A stretch of 64,000 bases of DNA from Enterococcus avium ATCC 14025. Its GTDB lineage: Bacteria > Bacillota > Bacilli > Lactobacillales > Enterococcaceae. This document shows positions 17,722 to 26,899 of the stretch, piece by piece (the stretch's first letter is position 1; the number at the start of each line of letters is the position of its first letter). The stretch is from positions 167,633 through 231,632 of the forward strand of contig NZ_KE136363.1 in NCBI RefSeq assembly GCF_000406965.1, given 5' to 3'. Both the position numbers and the translations under genes were made by a program. Under the pieces are notes generated by a model. The model saw only the letters and a program-made list of their open reading frames with translations. It ran no database searches and was not told the origin of the DNA.

Positions 17722-18856
17722 AATGTGTGCCATTTTGGGCAATGTGTACGAATGTCCAGAATTATTACCTTTAACTGAAAAAAGACCATTGGCAACGTTG
17801 CCTTTCGATTGTAAATATCGTCTGATCGACTTTAATTTGTCGAACGCTATCAACGCGAATATAAAGTCTGTATATATGGTGTTCAATCAAGGAACCACCA
17901 AGTCTGTTTTCGACCATATTGGAGGCGGCCGCGAATGGCATTTGGACAGTGTTGATAGTCGCTACTTTATTCATTTCTATCAAGATTTCTTGAAGAAAAA
18001 AGCCGAAGGTCGTCCTTATTTTGAATCAGTGATTGATTATTTGAATAAATCAAAATCGGAATATACTGTCTTTATGGGTAATCGTATGCTTTACAATATT
18101 GATTTGGAATCTGTTTTAAAAATTCATCTGCAAAATGATAGTACCATGACGGTTGTTTATAAGAAAATGCCGAAGAATCAAATTTATCGTCAAGATGAAA
18201 TCATCGAAGCAGACGAACACGGTATTGTACAAGGCCATCACAATTTCTTGGAAGATAAAACAGATGACGAGCTGTTGAATCTCAGTATGAAAATCTTTAT
18301 TTGCCGCACGGACTGGTTGATCAATGCTTTGCAAGAAGGGCAAAACTTAGGCGGACCAGTTGCACTCGTGGATTTCTTAACTTTAGCAATGGATCAAGTA
18401 AAAACATATGCTTATGAATATACCGGCTTTTTAAGCAACATTTTTGATATCAAGTCTTATTACGATGCGAACATGGACATGCTAGATCCAAAAAAATTCA
18501 CTTCTCTGCTTTATTCAAAACAAAAGATTTATACTAAATTGAAGAATGAAGTTGCCACCTACTACTCTCCAACTTCGGAAGTGAAAAATAGTCAGTTTGC
18601 AACCGGCTGTTTGGTAGATGGAAAGGTTCATGGATCGCTGATCGCTCGAAGCGTAATTGTTGAAAAAGATGCAGAAATCGAAGAATCAATCATTATGGCA
18701 AGCTGTACGATTAGTGAAAAGGCCTATATTAAGCATGCAATCTTAGATAAGAACGTGGTGGTTGAACCAGGTATTAAGATCATCGGTTCTGCTGAACAGC
18801 CAGTAGTGATTAAGAAAAATACCCATGTGTTAAGTGACGTTTACGGAGGCGAATAG
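17708..18856 (+). CDS. glgD: GlgD, regulatory homologue of glucose-1-phosphate adenylyltransferase
   Basis: A 382-residue paralogue of GlgC. The N-terminal nucleotide-binding loop is degenerate: [17 protein letters not shown] replaces GGxGxRL, so it should not catalyse by itself. In Bacilli GlgD forms a hetero-oligomer with GlgC and raises its activity. The [18 protein letters not shown] segment and the C-terminal hexapeptide helix remain. The start is the GTG at 17708 with GGAG 8 nt upstream, inside the end of glgC; an ATG at 17723 is the alternative. glgA follows within 2 bases. Confidence 0.93.
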   Translation: MRANKMCAILGNVYECPELLPLTEKRPLATLPFDCKYRLIDFNLSNAINANIKSVYMVFNQGTTKSVFDHIGGGREWHLDSVDSRYFIHFYQDFLKKKAEGRPYFESVIDYLNKSKSEYTVFMGNRMLYNIDLESVLKIHLQNDSTMTVVYKKMPKNQIYRQDEIIEADEHGIVQGHHNFLEDKTDDELLNLSMKIFICRTDWLINALQEGQNLGGPVALVDFLTLAMDQVKTYAYEYTGFLSNIFDIKSYYDANMDMLDPKKFTSLLYSKQKIYTKLKNEVATYYSPTSEVKNSQFATGCLVDGKVHGSLIARSVIVEKDAEIEESIIMASCTISEKAYIKHAILDKNVVVEPGIKIIGSAEQPVVIKKNTHVLSDVYGGE

Positions 18857-18858
18857 GC

Positions 18859-20286
18859 GTGAAGACATTATTTGTAGCAGCGGAATGTGCGCCCTTTTTT
18901 AAAACAGGAGGATTGGGTGATGTTGCCGGTGCTTTGCCAAAAGCATTGAAAGAAAAAGGAACGGATATTAAAGTCGTGCTTCCCTTTTTCACTAAGATGC
19001 CGCAGCGATATAAGGATCAATTACAAGACTTGTTCTCTTATGATGTTTATGTCGGTTGGCGCAAACAGTATTGTGGCGTGAAGTATCTACAAATGAATGG
19101 GATTGATTACTACTTTCTGGATAATTTGTATTACTTTGATCGTCCAGAATTGTATGGATACTTTGATGATGGGGAACGTTTTGCCTTTTATCAGCAGGCA
19201 GTTATCGAATTGATGGAGAAAATTGATTTTATTCCAGATGTGATGCATTTGAATGATTATCATACATCCTTCATTCCTTGTCTCTTAAAGGAAAAATATC
19301 GTTGGATTCAGAAATTCAGCAAAATTCGAACAGTTTTAACGATCCATAATATCGAATTTCAAGGTCAGTACGATCGCGGAATTTTGTATGATTTATTTGG
19401 TATGGGTAGTGAACGTTATGATGATGGCTCCATTCGTTTTAATGACTGTGTGAACTTTATGAAGGCGGGGATTCTTTATGCTGATCGGGTAACCACTGTC
19501 AGTCCGTCCTATGCAGAGGAAATCAAAACTCCAGAATTTGGTGCGGGTTTAGATGTGATTTTACGGATGGAAAGCGGGAAGTTAAGTGGAATAGTTAACG
19601 GGATTGATTACGATACTTTTGATCCAGCAAAGGACCCAGCACTTTTCGCTAATTATGATCAAAGACATCTTGATAAAAAAATCGAAAACAAGGTCCAATT
19701 GCAAAAATATCTAGAGCTGCCTGTTCGTCCAGAGGTTCCAGTGATTGGTATCGTCAGTCGTTTGACCTATCAAAAAGGGTTCCATTTGCTACTACAGGAA
19801 ATGGATAACCTGCTGCAATTTGACGTGCAATTAGTATTGATTGGTACAGGAGATCCAAACTTTGAAAATCAGTTCCGTCATTTCGGCGAAAAGTATCCGA
19901 CTAAAACAAGTATACAGATTACTTTTGACGTGACCTTAGCTCAAAAAGTTTATGCAGGGACCGATATGTTCTTGATGCCGTCAGCATTTGAACCTTGCGG
20001 CTTGTCGCAAATGATTTCAATGCGCTATGGTACGTTGCCGATCATACATGAAATCGGCGGTTTAAGAGATACTGTTGAGCCTTATAACCCTATCACGAAT
20101 GAGGGAACAGGCTTTGGTTTTAACATTTACGAATCCTTCTATCTGATGAACGCGATGAAGCAGGCGATTGAACTCTACCAAAATCATCCAGATGTTTGGC
20201 GAGGGCTGATGCGTGAAGCAATGTCGCGAGATTTCAGCTGGGATGGATCAAGCGAGCAATATTTAGAACTATACAAACAAATGTAG
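18859..20286 (+). CDS. glgA: Glycogen synthase (ADP-glucose)
   Basis: GT5 glycosyltransferase that adds glucose from ADP-glucose to growing alpha-1,4 chains. The 475 residues begin with the ADP-glucose motif KTGGLGDVAGALPKAL (residues 15-30). The C-terminal GT-B domain has GIVSRLTYQKGFHLL and PSAFEPCGLSQMISMRYG, with the conserved Glu. It starts at a GTG at 18859 with GGAGG 9 nt upstream, 2 bases after the glgD stop. A terminator follows before glgP. Confidence 0.96.
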   Translation: MKTLFVAAECAPFFKTGGLGDVAGALPKALKEKGTDIKVVLPFFTKMPQRYKDQLQDLFSYDVYVGWRKQYCGVKYLQMNGIDYYFLDNLYYFDRPELYGYFDDGERFAFYQQAVIELMEKIDFIPDVMHLNDYHTSFIPCLLKEKYRWIQKFSKIRTVLTIHNIEFQGQYDRGILYDLFGMGSERYDDGSIRFNDCVNFMKAGILYADRVTTVSPSYAEEIKTPEFGAGLDVILRMESGKLSGIVNGIDYDTFDPAKDPALFANYDQRHLDKKIENKVQLQKYLELPVRPEVPVIGIVSRLTYQKGFHLLLQEMDNLLQFDVQLVLIGTGDPNFENQFRHFGEKYPTKTSIQITFDVTLAQKVYAGTDMFLMPSAFEPCGLSQMISMRYGTLPIIHEIGGLRDTVEPYNPITNEGTGFGFNIYESFYLMNAMKQAIELYQNHPDVWRGLMREAMSRDFSWDGSSEQYLELYKQM

Positions 20287-20295
20287 GATTCGAAG

Positions 20296-20332
20296 AGCCA
20301 GAATCTAAGCCATTAGGCGTTGGATTTTGGCT
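20296..20332 (+). terminator. Terminator between glgA and glgP
   Basis: AGCCAGAATC (20296-20305) pairs over 10 bp with GATTTTGGCT (20323-20332), with one G-T pair, followed by six T residues. It would lower glgP expression relative to the biosynthetic genes. No convincing new promoter was seen in 20338-20420. Confidence 0.8.
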
Positions 20333-20420
20333 TTTTTCTATCAATACTTTCTTATAAAAGGTACTATGTATGTATTAAGTAATACACGTAATTAAAAAGT
20401 GTAGGTTGGAGATGAAAAAA

Positions 20421-22859
20421 ATGAACAAGACGGAATTTAAAAGGCTATTCAGTCAGCGGTTGGCGGAGAAATTTGCAATGGAAGTCAATGATGCTTCACC
20501 AAACGAGCTCTATCAAACATTAGGCTCGTTACTGACCTCTACATACTCACAAAATTGGCAGCAGACGTGGAAAGACTATCGAGAAGCAGAACAAAAACAG
20601 GCATATTATTTTTCCATTGAATTCCTACCAGGAAAAATGTTAAAGAGCAATCTTTTGAACATGGGCTGGTTGGAGATGGTTACAGAAGCTTTAGCAGAAT
20701 TGGGAATCGACTTAGAGGATTTAGCAGAAGTCGAACCAGATATGGCGTTGGGGAATGGCGGTTTAGGACGTCTGGCCTCTTGTTTTATGGATTCAATCGC
20801 CTCAATGGGCTTACCTGGTAACGGAAACGGGATTCGTTACGAGTACGGTCTTTTCAAACAACGTTTTGTGGACAATTATCAGGTTGAATTGCCGGACGAA
20901 TGGCTACAAAAAGGAAATCTTTGGGAAGTCCGTAAAGAGAGCAAAGCGGTAGATGTTCGCATCGGCGGAGATGTTTACATGAGTCATGATGACGCTGGCA
21001 ATCTGATTCCAAACTATTCAGGGGGCATGGTGGTACGTGCGGTTCCTTATGATACTGGAATGGTTGGGTATCAAAATGGCATAGTAAACACGATGCGCTT
21101 ATGGTCGGTAGAAATTCCACCTGAGGAAGAGGAGCGTTATCGCAGTATTGGTGATCGACGGGCGGTTGAGGACTTAACTTCCGTGCTATATCCAGATGAT
21201 TCTAACGAGGCTGGAAGAAGGCTAAGATTATCTCAGGAGTATTTTTTTGTTTCAGCCGGAGTGCAAAGTATTTTGCGGTATTATAAACAATTAAAGAAGC
21301 CGATGGAGGAAATCAATCAATATATTGCAATCCACATAAACGATACTCACCCAGCGATGTGCGTAGCTGAATTTATGCGACTGTTAATTGATGAAGAAAA
21401 AATGGGCTGGGAACGAGCATGGAATGTGACTCAAGAAGTAATGAGTTATACAAATCACACTATCATGGCGGAGGCCCTAGAAAAATGGTCGATCAATATG
21501 ATGAAAAGCGTTTGTCCAAGAATTTATCAAATCATTGAAGAAATTGATCGCCGCTTTGTTGAGGAAATGACTGGGGTCCACGATTTTGATTTGATTCAAC
21601 GAACAAGAATTATTCAAGGCGATCAGGTGCATATGGCGCATCTGGCGATTATTGGTTCCCATTCGATCAATGGCGTGGCCAAGCTTCACTCCGATTTACT
21701 AAAGGCAGTCGTCTTGCATGACTTCTTCTTACTTTACCCTGCCCGATTTAATAACAAGACAAATGGGATTGCGATGCGTCGTTGGACGCAACTAGCCAAT
21801 CCTACGATGAGCAAGGTGTTGGACGAATACATAGGAGTTTCTTGGCGCAAACAACCGAGAGACCTACGTCTATTATTGAATTACGAGGACGATGACCAGG
21901 TTCTTAATGCTTTAGCAGAAGCAAAGTTGGAAAATAAGAAACGTCTGGCTGCCTATATTCAAAAACATTGTGGAGTTGAAGTGAACCCGCAGGCGATTTT
22001 TGATGTACAGATTAAACGATTGCATGCCTATAAGCGACAATTGTTAAATCTCCTGCATATTATTAAGCTCTATTTGGATTTAAAAGAGAATCCGGAGCTC
22101 CCTATCGAACCGCGAGTGTTTATTTTTGGAGCGAAAGCAGCACCAAGCTATCACTATGCCAAATCGGTCATTAAAGTGATCAATGAAACGGCAAGCTTGA
22201 TTAACCATGACACATCCATCAACGACAAATTGAAGATCGTCTTTTTGGAAAATTATAATGTGAGTTTAGCCGAACGAATTATTCCTGCTGCTGATGTCAG
22301 TGAGCAAATTTCACTAGCTTCTAAGGAAGCATCAGGTACTTCCAATATGAAATTGATGTTAAACGGTGCAGTGACAATTGCAACTCTGGATGGCGCAAAC
22401 GTGGAAATTCGTGATGCTGTGGGCGATGATAATATTGCAATCTTCGGATTGACGGAATCTGAAGTGTATCAATATTATGAAAATAGAAACTATTCTTCAG
22501 CCGATATTTACAAGGATGATGCGGTTGTCCACAAAGTAGTAAAAGCATTGATTGATGGTACGATTCCTAATATTATTTCAGAAGGTCAGGAAATTTTTGA
22601 CTCATTAATCAAATATAACGATGAATTTTTTGTCTTGCGTGATTTTGCAGACTATTGTCTGGCACAGCAATCAGTTGATCAAGCCTATAAGGACAAAAGA
22701 CGTTGGCGCCAAATCAGCCTGCGCAATATCGCGAATGCTGGACGCTTTTCTTCAGACAACACGGTTCAACGGTACGCAGATGATATTTGGCAAATAGAAC
22801 CTGTCTTCGCTCATGAAGACGATCGAGGTGTAACACAACATGACTCATATCTACTTTAA
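20421..22859 (+). CDS. glgP: Glycogen phosphorylase
   Basis: GT35 enzyme that releases glucose-1-phosphate from glycogen ends using pyridoxal phosphate. About 812 residues, usual for the bacterial family. Visible motifs are NGGLGRLASCFMDSIA near the N-terminus and EASGTSNMKLMLNGA, whose Lys binds pyridoxal phosphate. I start at the ATG at 20421 because GGAG (20408-20411) is 9 nt upstream; the frame is open to a TTG at 20406. The end overlaps the next gene by 20 bases, so degradation enzymes are coupled. Confidence 0.96.
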   Translation: MNKTEFKRLFSQRLAEKFAMEVNDASPNELYQTLGSLLTSTYSQNWQQTWKDYREAEQKQAYYFSIEFLPGKMLKSNLLNMGWLEMVTEALAELGIDLEDLAEVEPDMALGNGGLGRLASCFMDSIASMGLPGNGNGIRYEYGLFKQRFVDNYQVELPDEWLQKGNLWEVRKESKAVDVRIGGDVYMSHDDAGNLIPNYSGGMVVRAVPYDTGMVGYQNGIVNTMRLWSVEIPPEEEERYRSIGDRRAVEDLTSVLYPDDSNEAGRRLRLSQEYFFVSAGVQSILRYYKQLKKPMEEINQYIAIHINDTHPAMCVAEFMRLLIDEEKMGWERAWNVTQEVMSYTNHTIMAEALEKWSINMMKSVCPRIYQIIEEIDRRFVEEMTGVHDFDLIQRTRIIQGDQVHMAHLAIIGSHSINGVAKLHSDLLKAVVLHDFFLLYPARFNNKTNGIAMRRWTQLANPTMSKVLDEYIGVSWRKQPRDLRLLLNYEDDDQVLNALAEAKLENKKRLAAYIQKHCGVEVNPQAIFDVQIKRLHAYKRQLLNLLHIIKLYLDLKENPELPIEPRVFIFGAKAAPSYHYAKSVIKVINETASLINHDTSINDKLKIVFLENYNVSLAERIIPAADVSEQISLASKEASGTSNMKLMLNGAVTIATLDGANVEIRDAVGDDNIAIFGLTESEVYQYYENRNYSSADIYKDDAVVHKVVKALIDGTIPNIISEGQEIFDSLIKYNDEFFVLRDFADYCLAQQSVDQAYKDKRRWRQISLRNIANAGRFSSDNTVQRYADDIWQIEPVFAHEDDRGVTQHDSYLL

Positions 22860-24672
22860 TCCCTGGTTAGAACGTTATAAACAACCATTTGGTGCTGTTC
22901 AAGAAGGGGCGATGGTCAATGTTTGGCTATCTGTCCCAGAACAGCAGAATACCAAGGTTTTTCTAGTCGTTCGTAAAGAGGGAAGTTCTGTTGGACAGAA
23001 AATCTTTACGATGGAGCCCGCTACAGAAGATCGATTTCATTTTCAGACGATTATGGATCAGGGCTGGGGACTGTACTTTTACTATTTTAAAATCGTTAAT
23101 GAAGCGGAAGGGCATGAAACCATTCAGTATTATGGTTTCAAAGGACAAGGTGGTGAAGGGCGAATTTATGGTTCGGAACGAGAGGTTATCCCTTATCAGC
23201 TGACTTGTTATCAAAAGTCAGAAAACGCACCGAAATGGTATCGAAATGCGGTGTTTTATCAAATTTTTCCGGATCGTTTTGCTAACGGGAATCCGAATCG
23301 CGTTATCAATCAGCCGAAAAAGAATTCTTTCATTTACGCGACGGAAGAGGACGAACCTTTTTATATTAAGAACAAGGAAAATGAAATTGTTCGTTGGGAC
23401 TTTTTTGGCGGAAACTTTAAAGGAATCCAAGATAAAATTCCTTATTTGCAGGAGCTAGGGATTACTGCGCTTTATTTGAATCCGATTTTCGAAGCCAGTT
23501 CCAATCATCGCTATGATACCAATGATTATTTTAAAGTTGATAGCATTTTAGGGACAGAAGAGGAGTTTCGCAGCTTGATCGCGGCTTTGCATACAGCAGG
23601 AATTGCTGTTGTGTTAGATGGTGTCTTCTCACATGTAGGAAAAAATAGCCGCTATTTCAATATTTCTGGATTTTATGGCGAAAATTCGGGAGCAGCTCGT
23701 GATCCACAAAGTCCATATCGTGATTGGTTCACGTTTAATCATTATCCTAATGATTATAAGTCTTGGTGGGGTGTGGCAGATCTGCCGGAAGTTAGAAAAG
23801 AAAATCCAAGCTTTCAAGAATTCATTTATGGCGATCTAGACAGTGTACTATCGAAATGGACTTCGATGGGGGTTGATGGTTGGCGGTTAGATGTTGCGGA
23901 TGAGCTGACTGATGATTTCATCGCCGGCATTCGTAAAAATCTACTGTCCTATCAAGAAAAAATCCTGATAGGAGAAGTCTGGGAAGATGCTTCGAACAAG
24001 ATTGCTTATGATACTCGCCGTAAATACGTTTTTGGGGATCATTTGCAGGGAGTAATGAATTACCCATTACGCCAGCAGATTTTAGATATCCTGAAGCAAT
24101 CACGCTCATTGCAGGATATCTGCGAGGAAATGATTCGCTATCAGGAAAATTATCCAGCCGACTTTTATTATAACCAATTGAACAATATTGGAACGCATGA
24201 TACGGAACGCATTTTAACGATGCTAGATGGTTCTGTTGAAGCGCTGGATCAGGCTTGGGGACTAATGTTTATGATGCCGGGAATTCCTTGTATATATTAT
24301 GGGGATGAGGCTGGATTAACAGGTGGAAAAGATCCAGATAATCGTAAGTTCTTTCCGTGGAAATCGATTAATCCGAGACTATTTAAAAATTGTCAGAAAT
24401 GGATAGAGCGGCGTAAGAAATACGACGTTTTGAAAAATGGACAGTTTTTCCCGTTTTATTCAAAGACGCAGAAAATTTTTGGGATTATTCGCTATTCGGG
24501 GAACGATTATGTAATCTATGCCATCAATTTATCCGATCAGGAGCAAAGCTTGAACGTCGGAGAGCTATCTAGTCCGCGTGCGTATCGCGGGGAATACGCT
24601 GTTTTAGACCGAATTTTAGAAGGCGAAATTTTGGCACCAAAAGGCAGTCTGTTTATGTATGATTCAGAATAA
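22840..24672 (+). CDS. GH13 alpha-glycosidase (neopullulanase/cyclomaltodextrinase type)
   Basis: A 610-residue intracellular GH13 hydrolase. An N-terminal beta-rich domain (about 1-125) precedes the barrel: FYQIFPDRFANG, LDGVFSHVG, GWRLDVADEL (nucleophile Asp), LIGEVWEDAS (acid/base Glu) and NNIGTHDTERIL. The N-terminal domain and lack of a signal peptide fit the neopullulanase/maltogenic amylase subgroup, which opens branched or cyclic maltodextrins. Overlap with glgP suggests it trims branched limit dextrins for the phosphorylase, in place of a GlgX debranching enzyme, which is absent here. Exact specificity is inferred. Confidence 0.88.
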   Translation: MTHIYFNPWLERYKQPFGAVQEGAMVNVWLSVPEQQNTKVFLVVRKEGSSVGQKIFTMEPATEDRFHFQTIMDQGWGLYFYYFKIVNEAEGHETIQYYGFKGQGGEGRIYGSEREVIPYQLTCYQKSENAPKWYRNAVFYQIFPDRFANGNPNRVINQPKKNSFIYATEEDEPFYIKNKENEIVRWDFFGGNFKGIQDKIPYLQELGITALYLNPIFEASSNHRYDTNDYFKVDSILGTEEEFRSLIAALHTAGIAVVLDGVFSHVGKNSRYFNISGFYGENSGAARDPQSPYRDWFTFNHYPNDYKSWWGVADLPEVRKENPSFQEFIYGDLDSVLSKWTSMGVDGWRLDVADELTDDFIAGIRKNLLSYQEKILIGEVWEDASNKIAYDTRRKYVFGDHLQGVMNYPLRQQILDILKQSRSLQDICEEMIRYQENYPADFYYNQLNNIGTHDTERILTMLDGSVEALDQAWGLMFMMPGIPCIYYGDEAGLTGGKDPDNRKFFPWKSINPRLFKNCQKWIERRKKYDVLKNGQFFPFYSKTQKIFGIIRYSGNDYVIYAINLSDQEQSLNVGELSSPRAYRGEYAVLDRILEGEILAPKGSLFMYDSE

Positions 24673-24774
24673 CCGGCTGCTTGCGTTGTATTTTCTGTTT
24701 CTTAGGAAATTAAAAAGCATTTTTGCTTCTTTTATGCTAAACTATTGCTATATCAGAACAATGAGGATGATTTT

Positions 24775-25380
24775 ATGCAAACGTACACCAGAAAAAAGTG
24801 CCGCTTTCCTGCCTTTGATGATGATGCAGGAGTTAAAATAGTACAAACGAACCAGCGTGTTTTATTTGATGGACAAGACGACTTGATTACGAGCTATCGT
24901 CTTGAGGCTAAAGATATTTTTGAACGTCAATTGCCGAAAGCAAAACGGAATAGACGGGTCAGTTTAGACGATGAGCCACGAAGAGAATTAGATCATCATA
25001 AAGCAAATCTACCTAAATACCATGATCATAAAGAATCAAAAAAAGTGAATTTGTTTGAAGAACGGAAACCGAAGGAAACTGCAAAGACTAACTTTAATAC
25101 TCGTAGTGCACGAAACGGCCGCAGTGCCACTCCATTTGCACCGAAATATGTTCCTTCTTCTTTGATTCCAGATACACCAGCGGATGCGGTATCACCGAGA
25201 GAATTGATGAGTCGAATGGAAAAAACACCTCAATCCTACATTTTATTTGCTTCTGAAAACGAAGAAAAGCAGCCGGTGATGGAAAGAAAAAATTCGCGTC
25301 AACGTTTGGATCGTTCATTAAGAGGAATTATGCAAGAAGATAATTCACAGATCGAAAATAGCAAATATTTTCACGATTAG
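24775..25380 (+). CDS. Hypothetical basic, low-complexity protein
   Basis: A 201-residue protein with no domain I recognise. It is very rich in Lys, Arg, Asp and Glu, with few hydrophobic stretches (for example KAKRNRRVSLDDEPRRELDH), so it is probably largely disordered and may bind nucleic acid or a protein partner. The start is the ATG at 24775 with GAGG upstream; the frame opens ten codons earlier without a ribosome binding site. It lies 102 bp after the glycogen operon and ends at its own hairpin. Function unknown. Confidence 0.7.
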   Translation: MQTYTRKKCRFPAFDDDAGVKIVQTNQRVLFDGQDDLITSYRLEAKDIFERQLPKAKRNRRVSLDDEPRRELDHHKANLPKYHDHKESKKVNLFEERKPKETAKTNFNTRSARNGRSATPFAPKYVPSSLIPDTPADAVSPRELMSRMEKTPQSYILFASENEEKQPVMERKNSRQRLDRSLRGIMQEDNSQIENSKYFHD

Positions 25381-25409
25381 ACAGGAGGTGCCTTAGGGCA
25401 TTCTTCTGT
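25381..25409 (+). terminator. Terminator after the basic hypothetical gene
   Basis: ACAGGAGGTGCC (25381-25392) pairs with GGCA-t-TCTTCTGT up to 25409 with one bulge and G-T wobbles; a T5 run follows after TG. Confidence 0.65.
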
Positions 25410-25486
25410 TGTTTTTAGTCATTGAACTTTTTTGGTTGAATAGTAGAAATAATTTGTACGAAGTAACAACAATGAGGAGAGTGCAT

Positions 25487-25672
25487 ATGAATCCATTTGA
25501 AGAAAAAATTCGTCAGTTAAGAGCAGGAGAAATCGATCAAATCGAAGTGTCTCGGGATGATTTCTTTTTATTCCGCGAAGCTTGGATCAAGCAAGAAGAT
25601 AAAAAATTCTTTCGCGGAATTGCTGGGCTTAAGGGAAATATTACCTACGTTTATGATACAACGATTGTTTAA
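25487..25672 (+). CDS. Small hypothetical protein
   Basis: A 61-residue soluble, charged protein starting at an ATG with AGGAG 7 nt upstream. It reads like a compact alpha/beta domain (IEVSRDDFFLFREAWIKQ, then GIAGLKGNITYVYDTT) and I believe similar short proteins occur in other enterococci, but I do not recognise a named family. It lies between a terminator and the tRNA-Leu promoter. Function unknown. Confidence 0.65.
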   Translation: MNPFEEKIRQLRAGEIDQIEVSRDDFFLFREAWIKQEDKKFFRGIAGLKGNITYVYDTTIV

Positions 25673-25676
25673 GCTA

Positions 25677-25705
25677 TTGACTTTTTGATGTCAGCTCGGT
25701 ATCAT
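25677..25705 (+). promoter_or_regulatory. tRNA-Leu promoter
   Basis: TTGACT (25677-25682) and TATCAT (25700-25705) with 17-bp spacing. The -10 ends 14 bp before the mature tRNA start, as expected for a tRNA gene. The -35 starts 4 bp after the stop codon of the preceding small gene. Confidence 0.8.
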
Positions 25706-25719
25706 GAAAAAGGTTCTGC

Positions 25720-25803
25720 GCGGCGGTGTTGGAATTGGCAGACAAGCATGACTAAGGATCATGTGAGAGCGATCTCGTGTGGGTTCGAGTCCCATTCGCC
25801 GCA
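25720..25803 (+). tRNA. tRNA-Leu (anticodon AAG)
   Basis: A class II cloverleaf of 84 nt. The acceptor GCGGCGG pairs with TCGCCGC, the D-stem is TTG/CAA, and the anticodon stem CATGA/TCATG carries loop CTAAGGA with anticodon AAG. A long variable arm has stem GAGA/TCTC, and the T-arm is GTGGG-TTCGAGT-CCCAT. The CCA is not encoded. A34 would need TadA-type deamination to inosine. It has its own promoter and terminator. Confidence 0.95.
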
Positions 25804-25807
25804 TGAA

Positions 25808-25832
25808 GGATGTACCAGACAGTGGTGCATTC
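25808..25832 (+). terminator. Terminator after tRNA-Leu
   Basis: GGATGTACCA (25808-25817) pairs with TGGTGCATTC (25823-25832), with G-T wobbles, around a 5-nt loop, followed by eight T residues. Confidence 0.88.
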
Positions 25833-25997
25833 TTTTTTTTGCATCTAAAACGCTATGTTATAATTATTTCTTTGTATCCTGTTCAACTTCATTCAATTCT
25901 TTTGCTAATTTAGAACACAGGAGTTGCTTGTCAAATCGTCATCGGATAAAATTAAATTATTAAAAATGTGAATTTGCATATTTTGGAGGAAGCGGTA

Positions 25998-26822
25998 ATG
26001 GAAGCGATTGGTCAAGTCTTAAAAGAGTTTAGAAAAGAGCATGGCATGACACAAAAAGACCTTTCTCAAGGGATTTGTTCCCAAAGTGTCTTAAGTCGAA
26101 TCGAAAACAATGAAGAGATTCCAAATATTTTTGTGATCCAACAGCTTTGTCATCGACTAGGAATTACGATCGACCAACTGATGCTTGATTTTCTACCGGA
26201 AGAATTATTCCTGCGAAAATATTTCAATAAGATGTTCATGTATTTGCGAATTGGAAAATACTTAGAAATACGTGCAACGTTGGATTATTTGGATGAACGT
26301 CAGATCACTCATTTAGATAAAGATCGTCAATTAGCTTGTTTTTTCAAGGCAGTTTGTGCTTATTTTATTGATAAGGATGCGGAGGCTGCTCTGGAACTAG
26401 TTACACAGGGACTATCGATTTGTGTTTCAAAAAAATATGACGGCTATTTTGACAGTCGAATACTGCTATTAAGTTTTGCTGGGAAAATGAGCTCGGTTTT
26501 AGAAAGGATAAATGAAGCACATACTTATTACAATCAAAGTTTTGAATTGTTTAAAACGATGATGGCAGATTATTCAGAGCGTAGTGAATTGAGCAATCTT
26601 TTTGTAAATTATGGAACGTTTTTAGTAAAACATGATCGTCTGGATTTGGCAGAAAAGGTTGTAGATATGGGGATAAAATGGAACCGACAGCAATGTAGCT
26701 ATTACAAGTTGAAGGAACTTTTGGAGCTAAAAGTTCTTATGTTGGAAGCGCGCGATGAGATTCACTTGGTGATTAATTATCGGAAAATGCTGCGTGCATT
26801 AGAGAAAATAAAAGATTTGTAA
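25998..26822 (+). CDS. Rgg/PlcR-type transcriptional regulator (HTH-XRE plus helical repeat domain)
   Basis: 274 residues. An N-terminal XRE helix-turn-helix (about 6-60: LKEFRKEHGMTQKDLSQGI, then QSVLSRIENNEEIPN) is followed by about 200 residues of helical, TPR-like sequence. This is the layout of Rgg/PlcR/RNPP regulators that sense short peptides. No pheromone-like small ORF is obvious beside it, so peptide control is inference. The ATG at 25998 has GGAGG 8 nt upstream. It lies 77 bp before nagA, but the operator and promoter in between suggest separate transcription. Confidence 0.8.
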   Translation: MEAIGQVLKEFRKEHGMTQKDLSQGICSQSVLSRIENNEEIPNIFVIQQLCHRLGITIDQLMLDFLPEELFLRKYFNKMFMYLRIGKYLEIRATLDYLDERQITHLDKDRQLACFFKAVCAYFIDKDAEAALELVTQGLSICVSKKYDGYFDSRILLLSFAGKMSSVLERINEAHTYYNQSFELFKTMMADYSERSELSNLFVNYGTFLVKHDRLDLAEKVVDMGIKWNRQQCSYYKLKELLELKVLMLEARDEIHLVINYRKMLRALEKIKDL

Positions 26823-26823
26823 A

Positions 26824-26835
26824 TGGTCTACACCA
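26824..26835. promoter_or_regulatory. NagR/DasR-type (dre) operator upstream of nagA
   Basis: TGGTCTACACCA differs by one base from the palindromic dre core TGGTCTAGACCA bound by GntR/HutC-family regulators of N-acetylglucosamine use (NagR/YvoA/DasR). It lies 65 bp before nagA and next to TTGACT (26839-26844) and TATAAT (26845-26850), so a bound repressor would block the nagA promoter. The regulator gene itself is not in the window. Confidence 0.7.
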
Positions 26836-26899
26836 TTCTTGACTTATAATGGATTCAGGAGTAACTTTAAGGTACTAAGAAAAAAAGGGAGAGCTCACA

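Noticed and set aside
25685-25963. 92-codon frame across the tRNA-Leu gene
   Set aside because: It runs through the tRNA, its promoter and its terminator, so it is not a protein gene.
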